The position numbers were made by a program, and so were the translations under genes. Below, in pieces: positions 44,074-54,874 of a DNA stretch of 64,000 bases. The notes under the pieces were generated by a model that saw only the letters and a program-made list of their open reading frames with translations, did not search any database and had not been told where the DNA came from. This DNA is from Saposhnikovia divaricata (Eukaryota; Streptophyta; Magnoliopsida; Apiales; Apiaceae), in contig CM071595.1 in assembly GCA_036435485.1 (NCBI GenBank), positions 11,274,001 to 11,338,000 on the forward strand, given 5' to 3'. Within the stretch, counting starts at the first letter, position 1; each line of letters starts with the position of its first letter.

Positions 44074-45956
44074 TGAAAGGCATATGATGTAGCCTATTTG
44101 TATTTCGAGGATACAACTCAACTTAAACAAGATTGTAATAGTAAATAGTATATAGACTGTCACAAGGAATCTCAGATTGTATTATCTGTCAGAAGAAAAA
44201 GATCAAGGTCAATCTACAGACTTGAAGAATTACTACATTGAAAGAAGTTCAGACATCTGATCAAGCCTCAGTGAAGTATTCGTTAAAGAAGTGGATTCGT
44301 TTAAAGTGACAGAGATTTCAACAGTGACAGAGACAGTATAGAAGAATTAATAGAGAGAGAAGAAGGAGAAAAGAAAAAGGAACCAGATTTTAAAGTCAAT
44401 ATATGAAGAACAGTCATTGCGGTTAGTCACTCATGAACCAGACAGTACATCGAGTGTCAACATTAAACAGTGGTTGTTTATCATTAACTTCAGTGGTTCA
44501 AGCTGTCAAGACTGGTATGTTAAGAAAAGAAAGGAACCAATTCAAAGAGTTAAAAATAAAGAAAAGCCGTTGGAGTTAGTCGCTCATGAACCAGACCGTG
44601 CATCGAGCGTCAACGAAAATTCGGTGGTAATTCTTTATTACTTTCAGTGGTTCAAGAAAAATATTTGAGCTGTCAAATTATTTATATTAATTCTCTTTTA
44701 ATTAATATAATTATGTAATTGATTTAAGTTAATAAATTAATTCATTCTGAATTAATTTATTTATTAAATTAATTATCATGTTAATTAATTTTGAATTAAT
44801 GTATTGATCTAAATTGAATTAATTATTTAATTATTTAATTATTTAATTAATCATTATTTATTTAAATGATTAATTGATTAATCTATTTAATTAAATCAAA
44901 ATCAAATCAAAAGAGTCAAATTTTACAACTGGCCAGAAAAAAGAAGAAACAAAAACAAACAAAAAAAAAGTAACAGGTTGTACTTGTAGCTTGTGGTCGA
45001 CAAGAATCAAAAGAAAAAAAAATAATACAAGTCGTGCTGAGTTGAAAGAAAAAAAAAAGAGGAAGACAATAAAGTTGAACATGCATGCTAAGAAAAGTAA
45101 AGTGTATGCAGGCTGAACATTTTCTTGTCGGCTAAGGCACCAACGCGCTTTGCAGCGCGTGTCTTCCACGCGCCAGAAATCACAGCCATAAAAGGCGCGC
45201 GTGTTGTTCAATTCACTCTCCTGCATCTGGTGTTAATTTGACAGCATAAATCAGTTTACACAAAACAATCATTCAGCCGAGTTTTATAATTAAACAAGAC
45301 AATCTCAATTGTCTTGCCGATTGTCTTGGTAAGCTTTGATTGTCTTGCCTATTGTATTGCCTATTGTCTTGGCAATATAAATTGATTGTCTTGGAAGTAC
45401 AAAATTTATTGTCTTGGAAGAGCAGATTTTCTTGCCGATTGTCTTGGCAGTACAAATGAAAAAGAAAAGTTGCAGAAGACTACATAAATTAAAGACAGGT
45501 GGCCAGACAACAACAATAACACAGAACATAATATTTTCAAGAAACAAGAACAGCTCCATTCTCTCTCATTTTTGAAGAACAACACAGCAAGAGAAAAATT
45601 CATAGAAAATCAAGTTCATCTTATTTTTAATATCTGATCCGATAGAACTTGTTTACTTGATACTCTTGTAATATTAACGAGTTTTTACTCCTAATCTATA
45701 TCTCGATTTTTATTAACAAATCTAGAAAAATTCATGTCGAATTTTCTAATTTGTTTTTATTAACTAGATATAATTTCTGTACTGTATTTGTAACAAACCC
45801 CTCAAGTTAATATAATTTTATATTCAACTTGAATTTTGTTTCATTTAATTCCGCTCAAATTTGTCAAAATATAAATTAAATTTATCCGGACAAATTTCGA
45901 TTAAACAGTACTATTTGTATTCAACCCCCCCTTCTACAAACATATTGGACCTAACA
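44074..45956 (+). repeat. 5' LTR of SIRE-2
   Basis: At about 1.88 kb it is longer than the SIRE-1 LTR. The phrase beginning TTAGTC(A/G)CTCATGAACCAGAC is duplicated (about 44422 and 44577), whereas SIRE-1 has it once. An AT-rich stretch made of AATTAATT words (44690-44890) follows. The U3 lacks GTCATACCGA but has the ATTGTCTTG array at 45308-45446. A GC-rich hairpin-like stretch (GCGCTTTGCAGCGCG) lies at about 45149. Confidence 0.82.
45294..45446 (+). promoter_or_regulatory. ATTGTCTTG motif array in SIRE-2 U3
   Basis: Seven exact ATTGTCTTG copies and two one-base variants occur in about 140 bp. They are led by an inverted copy CAAGACAAT (45295-45303), which pairs with the first forward copy at 45308-45316. 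The layout (one inverted copy, then irregularly spaced forward copies in U3) mirrors the GTCATACCGA array of SIRE-1 with a different motif. Confidence 0.65.
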
Positions 45957-46054
45957 ATTGGTATCAAAGCCTATTGATTGATACACAAATCAAGATCCTA
46001 TTTTTACTCAATCAAAAATCAAGCTCGAATTTTTAACTCTCTTAAAAATTCATC

Positions 46055-47620
46055 ATGTCAACCAAAGGCATTGTTAAAATTCCTATCTTTAATAAAGATA
46101 ACTATGACATGTGGAAAAACAAAATGGAGTTATTTCTTAATGTAACAAATCCAAGATTTTTGTGGGTTTTAAAAAATGGACCAATAATTCCTATCCAACA
46201 TGATGCAGAAACGGTTACAAATGGAGTTGTAACAATACCTGCAAAATCCTATCCAAAGGACCCTAAGAACTTTACCGCTGAAGAAAAAGAGGAAGTTGGA
46301 CTGGATAAAAATTTGAGACTCATTTTAATAGATTCCCTCGATGCTGTAATGTATAGCCATGTGATGAATTGTAAAACCGCTAAGCACATCTGGGAAACTA
46401 TTGAAACTATCAATGAAGGAACTGATGAAGTCAGGGAAAACATACTTCAAATTTTGACCTCTGAATATGAACACTTTAGAGCTGGCCCTAACGAAGGCAT
46501 TCAGGAAGTGTTCGAAAGGTATAACAAAATAATCAACAACTTGCAAGTTCATGGCAAGCAATATACCCAGAAGGAGATCAACATGAAGTTTTTACTGACT
46601 ATGCCTACTCACTTGGAGCATAGAATAACTGCCATCAGAGAATCCAGAGATTTAAACAAGATTGCTCTTGAAAGGCTGTTTGGTGTTCTGAAGACATATG
46701 AATTAGAACAAGTACAGCAGAAGGAGTTCTCTGGCAAAGGCAGAATGGCAAATTCTTCTACAGCTCTAGTAGTTGAGGTTCCTAAGGAAGTGGAAGCTAA
46801 AATTGTTCAACCTAACAGCTTCAACAAGGAACAAACTGAAGTGGAACATGGCCAAACACCAGCTACTCAGGATGGTAGTGAATTCTATTCACTAGAAGAG
46901 CTGGATCAATTGGAAGATGAATCTATGGCGATGATGGTGAGACAATTCAGTAACTTCAGATTCAGAAGAAATCCAAAGTTCAGGTTTAAGTCAAATAACA
47001 GATTTCAGAGAGGAGGTTCTTCATCCTCTAGTAACAGGGGAGGTTACAAAACTGGAACTGTTGACAGAAGCAAGATCCGTTGCTTCAACTGTAATGAGTT
47101 GGGACACTTTGCTACTGAGTGTCAGAAACCCAAGCAAGCACAGAAGAAAGATTATTCTTCTGAAAAGAAGAAGAGTGGAAGAGCTTATGTAGCTGCTAGT
47201 AAAAGCTGGGATGACACAGATAGCGAAGATGAAGAATATGGAAACTTTGCACTGGTGGCAAATGCTGAATCATCAACTTATTACACCACACCGGTAACTC
47301 TTACTGATGCTGAGTTAATTCATAGTTTACGTAATTGCTTGACTAATGCACAAAAAGGGTACGAGAGAATAAGTCTTGTTAACACTAAACTTGAAAATGA
47401 AGTGTTAGATTTAAAAAAGGTGCAGATTAATCAAGATAAGAATATAGAAGAAATAGCTAGACTTAACTACAGAGATAAGTCGCTAGGAGAATACATGGTA
47501 AAACAAGTTGATAGGATTGCTGAACAAGACATCAGGATTAAAGAACTTGAAACACAGATTAGAGATTGTTATAATTCTGTTAAAATTTCCAAAGAGTTTT
47601 TTAACAAACAATCTGTTCAG
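46055..47620 (+). pseudogene. SIRE-2 gag, truncated
   Basis: The ATG at 46055 starts MSTKGIVKIPIFNKDNYDMW. The capsid region closely follows SIRE-1 (IWETIETINEGTDEVRENIL), with the zinc knuckle CFNCNELGHFATEC and the coiled-coil tail (IKELETQIRDCYNSVKISKE). After residue 520 or so the codons switch to sequence unrelated to gag (the direct repeat starting at 47621), so the open frame to 47689 ends in foreign sequence. No frameshift lies within the retained part. Confidence 0.85.
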
Positions 47621-47705
47621 TGTAGAAGTCATATATTGATAATATTATTCAACGTAAAAAACCTAATTATATATGATTTAAATCATTGACATATATATTT
47701 TCGTA
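47621..47705 (+). repeat. Direct repeat unit 1, left half (split by Helitron)
   Basis: TGTAGAAGTCATATATTGAT through ATTTTCGTA matches 49679-49763 at most positions. The repeat continues at 49256 after the Helitron. Confidence 0.8.
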
Positions 47706-49255
47706 TCTATACTATTATATAAAAGCCGAAACATTAAAAGTTTGGTTGGTCGGTCGGTCGGTTGGTTGGTCGGTATAGTACCTGTTGATTTTACTTATTT
47801 ACCCTTACTCAATTACAGATGGTACAGTACCTGTTGATTTTACTTATTTACCCTTACTCAATTACAGATAAAATTTATCCTACTAACTAATCAATTTCCC
47901 TTTTCAGGTTAAACATATTATCTTTACTATTTTTCAATAATTAAATAATTTCCTTTTTTAGGTAAAATATAATATTTTTTATATTTTATCTAACTAAAAT
48001 TTCTCCTTTATTAATCAATTTCCTTTTTCAGGTTAAACATATTACCATTTCTATTTTTCAATAACTAAATAATTTCCTATTTCAGGCAAAATACAATATC
48101 TTTTACATTTTATCTAAATAAAATTTCTCCTTTTTTAAAAATAATACGAGCAATTTTGCTTAATAAAATAACATAATTATATTATAATTATTATTTACTA
48201 ATCAATTACCCTTTTCAGCCAAAACACGTTACCTTTTCTCTTTTCTCTAACTAAAGTCTCTTTTTTTCCAATTATAACATGGACAGTTACTTTTTTTTAG
48301 CCAAAACACGTTACCTTTTTTCTTTTCTCTTACTAAAACCTATCTTTTTCCAATTATATCACGGGCGTTTCTATTTAATAAAAATAAATAATAATATTAT
48401 AATATTAATAATTAACCGATTACCTTTTCAGCTAAAACGTATCATCTTTTCTATTTTTTCTAATTAAAATCCTTTTTTTTAGAAATATCACGGGCAACAT
48501 TAATTTCTCATTTTCTAAACACTATGAGAAATTTTATTTAGTAAAATAACATAATTAAATTATAATTACAATAAACTAATCAATTACATTTTTCACATAA
48601 ATCATGTCATCTTTTTAATTTTCGTGTTAACTTTCTATTTTCTCTAACTAAAACCTCTATTTTTCAATTATATCACGGGCGGTTCTATTTAATATAATAA
48701 ACTAAAAATATTATAGTATTAATAATTAACCGATTACCTTTTTCAGCTAAAACGTATCATCCTTTCCTATATTTGTTTAACTAAAATCTCTCTTTTAATA
48801 AAAATATCACGGATAATATTAATTTCTCATTTTCTAAAAACAGTACGAGCAATTGTATTTAGTAAAATAACGTAATTAAATTATAATTTCTACAACTAAT
48901 CAGTTGTCATTTTCACTAGAACATGTTACCTTTTTAATTTTATCTAGCAAAATCATCTCTTTTTCTAATCATATGACGGGCATTCTATTTAATGAAATAA
49001 AATAATAATTTTATAATTAATAATAATTAACCGATTATCTTTCTCAACTAAAACCTATCATTTTTTCTATATTTTCTAACTAAAATCCCTCATTTTCTGA
49101 AAAAATCACGGATAACATTTATATAATTATTATCAAATCATTTCATATAAAAATTTAAGACTCCAAAATCATGTATTAAAAAAATTTATTTAAATTAATA
49201 AAAAAAATTCACATAATATTAAAAAAATATGTGCATCGCACGGGTTTTAAGCTAG
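47706..49255 (+). mobile_element. Non-autonomous Helitron
   Basis: It begins TCTATACTATTATATAAAAG (Helitron-type 5' TC) and ends with the hairpin GTGCATCGCAC, then GGGTTTTAAGCTAG. It sits between A (47705) and T (49256) with no target duplication. The duplicate at 49679-49808 shows the uninterrupted site TTTTCGTATTTCAAT, proving both borders. The interior has a GGTCGGT microsatellite (about 47742-47775), a 45-bp tandem duplication (about 47780-47870), and six or more degenerate units with AAAACACGTTACC/AAAACGTATCATC and TATCACGGGC. No Rep/helicase is encoded. Confidence 0.85.
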
Positions 49256-49808
49256 TTTCAATAAAAACACACATTTTAGTTTATGACATATTAAAATATA
49301 AAAAAAAAATTGTGAAAAAAGTTGCATTAGAAGTGAATTTTAAAAAGAAAAATTATAATCTCAAAAGGGCATAATTAAAAAAGGCTGTATTAGAATTGAA
49401 TTTCTAAAAATAAAATTATGATCTGAAAAGGATATAATTAAAAAAGATTGCATTATAATTGAATTTTATTTATTTTTTTATTAGTATTAAAAAATCGTAT
49501 TTACTATTTTGACTCTATCATGATATCTAGAAATCAGATTTGGATGATTTTACAATCCACACGAACCTCATAAAATTATCTTAAATTTAGTGATGTTTTA
49601 ATAATTATTATTCAAATGGAAATACTCAGAATCTCTAGGAAAAATATAATTACAAATTTTTATATTAATTCTATTTAATGTAGAAGTGATACATTGATAA
49701 TGTTATTCAATGTATAAAACCTAATAATATATGATTTAAATCATTGACATATACATTTTCGTATTTCAATATAAATACACTTTTTAGTTTATGACATATT
49801 AAAATATT
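49256..49808 (+). repeat. Direct repeat: rest of unit 1, internal tandem, and unit 2
   Basis: 49256-49300 completes unit 1 (TTTCAATAAAAACACACATT). A roughly 63-bp unit (AAAAAAGTTGCATTAGAAGT type) is repeated about 2.4 times at 49316-49470. Unit 2 lies at 49679-49808 and holds the empty Helitron site at 49763/49764. No gene. Confidence 0.75.
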
Positions 49809-50309
49809 AAATATTTTTTTATGCTAGATCCAACGGTTTTCATCTATTTATTTTAAGATCATTGTTGTATTATCAAGGTTTTGGACAAAATCCCTCTTAC
49901 AATTATTATTAAAATTGTATTTGGTTGTTAGTAGAACTATCTTCAAATAAATACAAGGATATTTTGATAATCAAAATGAATTATAAGTAGAATTCATAAA
50001 TCAAACAGAACTTTCAACGTAAAAAACCGTCAATTTTCTCTCTTTTTTGTTTTGTGTAGATTTAATAAGAAAAAAATTATTAAACCATCACTAAATTAAA
50101 GATTATTTTTTTAATTTCACATGGGCTGTAATCATCCAAATCAAATTTTAAGAATTCAAGATAGAGAGTACAAATTGATAACATGTAAATTCAAACGTGT
50201 AAAATATTATATATATATATATATATATCAATTTTTTTAACAACAATTTGATATGTAAATTAATAATATATATAATTAAAAAAATTAATATAATTATAGA
50301 TATTAAAAA
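49809..50309. other. AT-rich sequence, no gene
   Basis: It includes an (AT)n run at about 50210-50228. Otherwise nothing supported. Confidence 0.55.
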
Positions 50310-50341
50310 AGGAACCGTGCGTTGCACAAATTATAAGCTAA
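50310..50341 (+). mobile_element. Second Helitron-type 3' terminus (degenerate)
   Basis: The hairpin GTGCGTTGCAC (50317-50327) is followed by AAATTATAAGCTAA. It has the same layout as the Helitron end at 49231-49255, with CTAA in place of CTAG. No matching 5' end was located. Confidence 0.5.
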
Positions 50342-50793
50342 TATTAATAAAGAGTGTAGATTGAACTAACATATGTTCTTCTAGAATATCTTGTACTAAT
50401 ATTTTACATCATATTATAATTACAGATCTCGTAGTCAAGTATGTACCATTGAGCTTGACAAGAGCTCGGCCAAAACTCATTAAAGAACTATAAATAAATT
50501 GTTTTTAGAATTTCTTTTATAAAAAGTAAATTAAATTTTTACTAATGTTTTTCTATATTATTAGTTACATTCCATGAGTAAACTCGAATGTACTTGTTTA
50601 AGCCCGGGTCAATTATTTGCAAATAAATTTAACTCGAATGAACTATTATATCATTCAATTTCGATTAGAAATTTGAGCTTAAATGAGCTCCTCAACTTGT
50701 TTAAAAATACCCAAAATCGAACTCGTTTTTTTAATGCCCAACTCGTTCCTAGCAATACAATATGATATGAAATCAAATAAAATTAAAATTATC
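50342..50793. other. Intergenic, no gene
   Basis: A short frame at 50574-50765 contains repeated AACTCG words of a decayed repeat. No recognisable protein. Confidence 0.55.
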
Positions 50794-51161
50794 TACAGTA
50801 AAACCTCTATACAGTAATATTCTTGGGATCGACGCAAAATATTATTATACGAAGGTTATTCCTCAATAGAGGTTGACATATAAATTTATAATTTTAAAAT
50901 TTAATTAATAAATATTTATTATATATCTTAAATACATGAATTAATTAGAAGATATAGTATATGATAAGTTTGTAAAACAAAGAAAAACAATATCAAATGC
51001 ATGAATTTAAAACATATACAGTATTAAGATTCATGAATATGTATTTATTATCACAATGTAGAATTTATTCTTAAATATAACTGGTCCGGGTTGGGACCGT
51101 AAATTTTTATTGCAATAGTGAGGTTATTCATGGAGTATTATTATATAGAAGTTCTACGGTA
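50794..51161. repeat. MITE with TACAGTAAAACCTCTATA ends (mariner-like)
   Basis: The left end TACAGTAAAACCTCTATACA and the right end (inverse TACCGTAGAACTTCTATATA) form the terminal repeat. Inner blocks TCTTGGGATCGACGC and GTCCGGGTTGGGACC also occur. This type of element is common in eudicots. The interior is AT-rich and non-coding. Confidence 0.7.
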
Positions 51162-51389
51162 TCAAAAAAACAAGAACAAAGTGTAAATTATAAAACAGGA
51201 AACAGAAAATTTCCAATCATCTCTGTAGTTTACAAATTTGAAACCAATTCAAGCATGTGGAAACTATAATTTCTCAGCCTTTTCTAAAATCCTTTAGAAA
51301 TTAATCTTCTAAACCAGGTTGGCAAATCACTTTGGTAGCAATTGTTAAGCATGGAGAGTCACATAATCATGATTATCTAAATAGCTTCT
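51162..51389. other. 3' flank of the cyclin-like gene
   Basis: Downstream sequence of the minus-strand cyclin. No poly-A tail of a processed copy is visible here on the coding strand. Confidence 0.5.
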
Positions 51390-52370
51390 TCAGTCCTGGA
51401 AGTAATCACAAGGTATTGACGGAGGACAGCACTTCTTAGCAACATACATATATTTATGATGGCTGTATTTTTCTCCGACAGCATTGAGGTTGTTGCAGCA
51501 AAGCCTGTGCAGTGCTTCTACACATTCCAACAACTCCGAAGGCTTGTAAAGCGTGTAATGCTGTAAGGTTGAGTTCCAAGGTCTCCTTGATGGTGAAACT
51601 ATATATCCGGCCAAGAACACTGATGATGCAGCAATCATCGACGGAGCATAACCAAGCATAGTGTAATCCAGAAGGGATAGCTCTGCCAAGTAGTTGCTCA
51701 TACACTCTAACTCCACTGGCAGATCCTGGGTGACTGCTTTAGCAACACGAACAAATAGCCTTAAGAAGCATTCAATCGTTGGGACTGTCAATTCAAACTT
51801 CAAAAAGAATAGAACAGTATACTCCATTTGCTGAATCTCATCCTTAGAGTAGGTGTTAGCAGTTACTTTGCGGAACATTTTCACCAATGTCCGGGGACCA
51901 TTATTCTCGTATTTTGAGGCAATCATCATGCAAGTAACCCCAAGCAATTTTAATTTTTCTCTATCTATCGCATTGCCAGAAAGATAGCGGTCAATATAGT
52001 TAACAGTCAGGTACAAAATTTCGGAATCAAGCTTCAAATCCTCAGCAACCTTCACAAGCCAATCAATTAAAGTTCTACGCATATCAATAGTTATATGTTT
52101 CTGGACTTTTTGCATGTAATCAGTGCAAGGCCTTTTCTCAGCCTTGGCCTCAGATGCTCTCAAGTGATTGTATATATCACGGATCATGGTAGCACATAAT
52201 AACAAATTGTCATCGTCATCCACATCGATGGTAGCACATAATAACAAATTGTCATCGTCATCCACATCGATGGTAGCACACGAATTGCAAATATTGTTTG
52301 AACATGTGATCAACCTCTGAAAACAATCCATAATCAACTTCATTAACCTCAGGAGTCGTCGTGTTAACAT
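51390..52370 (-). CDS. Intronless A-type cyclin-like protein, N-terminally short
   Basis: 326 codons without a break. After a short unconserved N-terminus come two tandem copies of TIDVDDDDNLLLCA. The cyclin N box then reads RRTLIDWLVKVAEDLKLDSE, LYLTVNYIDRYLSG and LKLLGVTCMMIASKYENN. The C-terminal cyclin fold reads LTVPTIECFLRLFVR, LAELSLLDYTMLGYAPSMIA and RPWNSTLQHYTLYKPSEL, ending SHHKYMYVAKKCCPPSIP, the typical A2-type end. A-type cyclins activate CDKs in S/G2. Usual A-type cyclins are over 400 residues and have a destruction box at the N-terminus; none is seen here. Plant CYCA genes normally have many introns, so this looks like a retrocopy. The conserved EEI-P segment after KYE is altered. 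It may be a pseudogene with an open frame. Confidence 0.75.
   Translation of the reverse strand: MLTRRLLRLMKLIMDCFQRLITCSNNICNSCATIDVDDDDNLLLCATIDVDDDDNLLLCATMIRDIYNHLRASEAKAEKRPCTDYMQKVQKHITIDMRRTLIDWLVKVAEDLKLDSEILYLTVNYIDRYLSGNAIDREKLKLLGVTCMMIASKYENNGPRTLVKMFRKVTANTYSKDEIQQMEYTVLFFLKFELTVPTIECFLRLFVRVAKAVTQDLPVELECMSNYLAELSLLDYTMLGYAPSMIAASSVFLAGYIVSPSRRPWNSTLQHYTLYKPSELLECVEALHRLCCNNLNAVGEKYSHHKYMYVAKKCCPPSIPCDYFQD
52196..52279. repeat. Perfect 42-bp tandem duplication in the cyclin frame
   Basis: Two adjacent identical 42-bp units start TGGTAGCACATAATAACAAA. Being a multiple of three, the duplication adds 14 residues without changing frame. Perfect identity suggests it is recent. Confidence 0.85.
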
Positions 52371-54122
52371 CTTTCTTAAGATTCAATAGAATTGAGAAGT
52401 GAACTCAGCAATTCGTGTGTATGTGAGCATGTATGTGTTAGCTAATAGGGTAAATATAGATTTTTTAGGTGGAGTACTAAATCTGAAATTTGATTTGAAG
52501 TGAACATAAACTTGAAATGAAATCAGATTGGGATATACCAGATTTACGCGTTATTTTTCCCGTTTATTAATTTACATGTAATTATGTAATCAGTAGTACT
52601 TATGTAAACTACAATACTTCAGCCTCCGTGTTGTGTACAACATGGCAGATAAATACGATTTGATTTTTAAAATCTGATTTATCGTTACAAAATATTTTTA
52701 AAAGGGAGTATATTATATTATAAATTAGATTAATATATTAAATCTTATTATAATATTAAAATTTATCCGAATTTTGTTCCGATTTATCATTTCGATAAAT
52801 ACCCGATTTACCAATAAATAATCGCTATTAGGTACCTATACCGATTTGTTCCGAATTTCGAAATCTACAACCATGAATATCATATTTAAATAATAAATAA
52901 TATTAATCTGATATAAAACTGAACTTATATAAAATATTATATGGAATACTATATTGATGAATGACTTGATTTATTAATGAAATCATCTTCCTTTTTTGGC
53001 AAAAAAAAAAAATGTAGTTGGATTAACAGTATGCAAAATGTAAATATCATCTTTAGGGGACATGGCTCCTTTGTTTCTTGTCGTCCCACTACTCGTTTTT
53101 TTCTCAGATGCCACAGGGATTTGAATATCATCATTACCTGGTTGTCTACTGGCTTGGCTATCACCACACTCACTTCCTTCTCAGCCCCTTCCACAGCAGC
53201 AGCAGCATTACCCTCATCAATATAAAAATCTTCATCCTTCAATTTTATAACAGTGGAGGGTCCAGCGGGTACTAGTGCTCATAGTAGAACCAAATAATTG
53301 ACAAATCTTTGTTCTTGAACTTTGCATATTTTGGATTAATCTGTAACAATGAATGAACATTTAAAAGCATATCCGATATTTAGAATTAAATGAGAATAAC
53401 CATCTTACAGCATGCCAACTATCATCTACTCTTATGTTTGCTGCATAACAGATATAACCAAAAGAATCAAAGCATTACATCCGGATTCAGTATATATATC
53501 ATATTTTACATTTTTTGATAGTTAGAATTTTGTATTAACTACATGTTAATGTATACAAGTACCGGTGAAGCTGATACCTTCACTTAATTTTGCATTACAA
53601 TTCTCAGTTGCATTTCAATTTTAGAACTATCACTTCCTATGCCTTTCAAAGCAAGGAGGATAAATTAAATACCAATTGTTATAGGGAAAATTTGGTATAA
53701 CAATAATTATGGAGGTTGCTGGAATCACGGACCAAAATACGGATATTCTGCTAAGAACACGTAGAACACGGAGGAGATTTGTGAATGTTGTGGCTCATCT
53801 TGTTTGTTGATTCGTTGAATGTCAGAGAAAAACTGTTTATTCTCTCTTTCTGCCAACTATCAATCAATCCTAACAAGAGGCTTACGTACCCTTTCTATAG
53901 GGAGTCAAGCCACACGTAGTTCTTGGAGAACAAGTTACATAGACGGGCTAGTATTTCTAGAGATCCATCTTGGCCCAAGTCCACTCAACGTTTATGGGCT
54001 GATGCTAATAGTCCATTAATTCTGCTCATGACCCATGGCCCAATAAAGGTTAAATATGGCTAACATGATGCTAGAATGGCGAGGCCTCAACGTGAGGCTG
54101 GTGGAGAATCTTGTGAGGGCCT
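52371..54122. other. Intergenic upstream of the cyclin, no confident gene
   Basis: AT-rich. A minus-strand frame (52949-53242) encodes DEDFYIDEGNAAAAVEGAEK followed by a GTAATG donor-like site and could be an exon scrap, but no family was recognised. From about 53690 the sequence becomes less AT-rich and leads into the minisatellite. Confidence 0.5.
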
Positions 54123-54497
54123 CGCATGCGATCCTGTGGGTACAGGCATGCGACCTCTTGGGTGCAGGCATGCGACCTCTTGGCACAGGCATGCGAGACC
54201 TCGTGGGTGCAGGCATGCGACCTTGTGGGTACATGCATGCATCCTCGTGGGTATGGGCATGCGACCTCCTCGGTACAGGCATGCGACCTCATGGGTGCAG
54301 GCATGCGACCTCGTGGGTACAGGCATGCGACCTCGTGGATACAAGCATGCGACCTCCTATGGGTACAGGCATGAGACCTCCTCGGTACAGGCATGCGACC
54401 TCATGGGTGCAGGCATGCGATCTCGTGGGTACAGGCATGCGACATCCTGTGGGTACATGCAGCGACCTCGTGGGTGCAGGCATGCGACCTTCTGCCA
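54123..54497. repeat. 22-bp minisatellite, about 17 units
   Basis: The unit is close to GCATGCGACCTCGTGGGTAC plus AG (22 bp, variants 20-24). About 17 copies were counted. Units 7-9 (CTCGGTACAG, CATGGGTGCAG, CGTGGGTACAG variants) recur as units 12-14, a higher-order period of five units. Each unit contains the palindrome GCATGC. The unit lacks stop codons, so all six frames stay open; this is not coding evidence. Confidence 0.9.
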
Positions 54498-54840
54498 AGT
54501 ATATTGTGCATAAGGATGCCTCCACTCATACGATATCTTGGGGCTTAGTCATGAGCCTTCGCAGGGCGTAAGAAACATATTAAGATTATTCAATGGCGAC
54601 TCGACCCCAAGATAGGGATTGCGGTCTTCAAGTGCCTTAGCGAGAATATTATCTTGATGTCACACTGGGCTAGTTCCAAGTGGTGGACCTTGGCGATCCA
54701 ATGCTACTATTTGGGCCCATTGAGAGCCATGGACTGTTGTTTTAGCCCATTAGGCCTGTTTAGGACTCATACCAAGATTTAGGCATAACACTAATAAAGT
54801 GATGTCCTGTTGAATATTTGAAGTATTATAATATGCTAGC
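54498..54840. other. Sequence between minisatellite and Helitron end
   Basis: Contains repeated GGGCCCATT/AGCCCATTAG words (about 54713-54770) and TTTAGGCATAACACTAATAA, which resembles TTTGGTATAACAATAATTAT at about 53689, suggesting one repeat element spans about 53.68-54.79 kb. Confidence 0.4.
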
Positions 54841-54874
54841 TTCATTACCCGTGCAAGGCACGAGATTGCTCTAG
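54841..54874 (+). mobile_element. Helitron-type 3' terminus
   Basis: The hairpin CCGTGCAAGGCACG is followed by AGATTGCTCTAG and a T, matching the Helitron 3' pattern (short hairpin, then CTAG next to T). No 5' TC end was located, so how far the element extends to the left is unknown. Confidence 0.5.

Larger units (their letters stand above)
44074..47620 (+). mobile_element. SIRE-2: Sirevirus-like Copia, 5' LTR and gag only
   Basis: Relative of SIRE-1: the LTR starts TGAAAGGCATATGATGTAGC, ends GGACCTAACA, and is followed by the primer site TGGTATCAAAGC and a gag about three-quarters identical by eye. The element stops inside gag at about 47620, where an unrelated repeated sequence begins. Protease, pol, ORF3 and the 3' LTR are not in the window. 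Confidence 0.85.

Noticed and set aside
52949..53242. Minus-strand frame with an alanine/glutamate-rich start and a donor-like site
   Set aside because: No family recognised and the second half is clearly non-coding; kept only as a remark under the intergenic entry.
54016..54571. Several overlapping open frames on both strands encoding HATSWVQACDL-type repeats
   Set aside because: They are produced by a stop-free 22-bp minisatellite whose unit is not a multiple of three. No codon preference or conserved protein.
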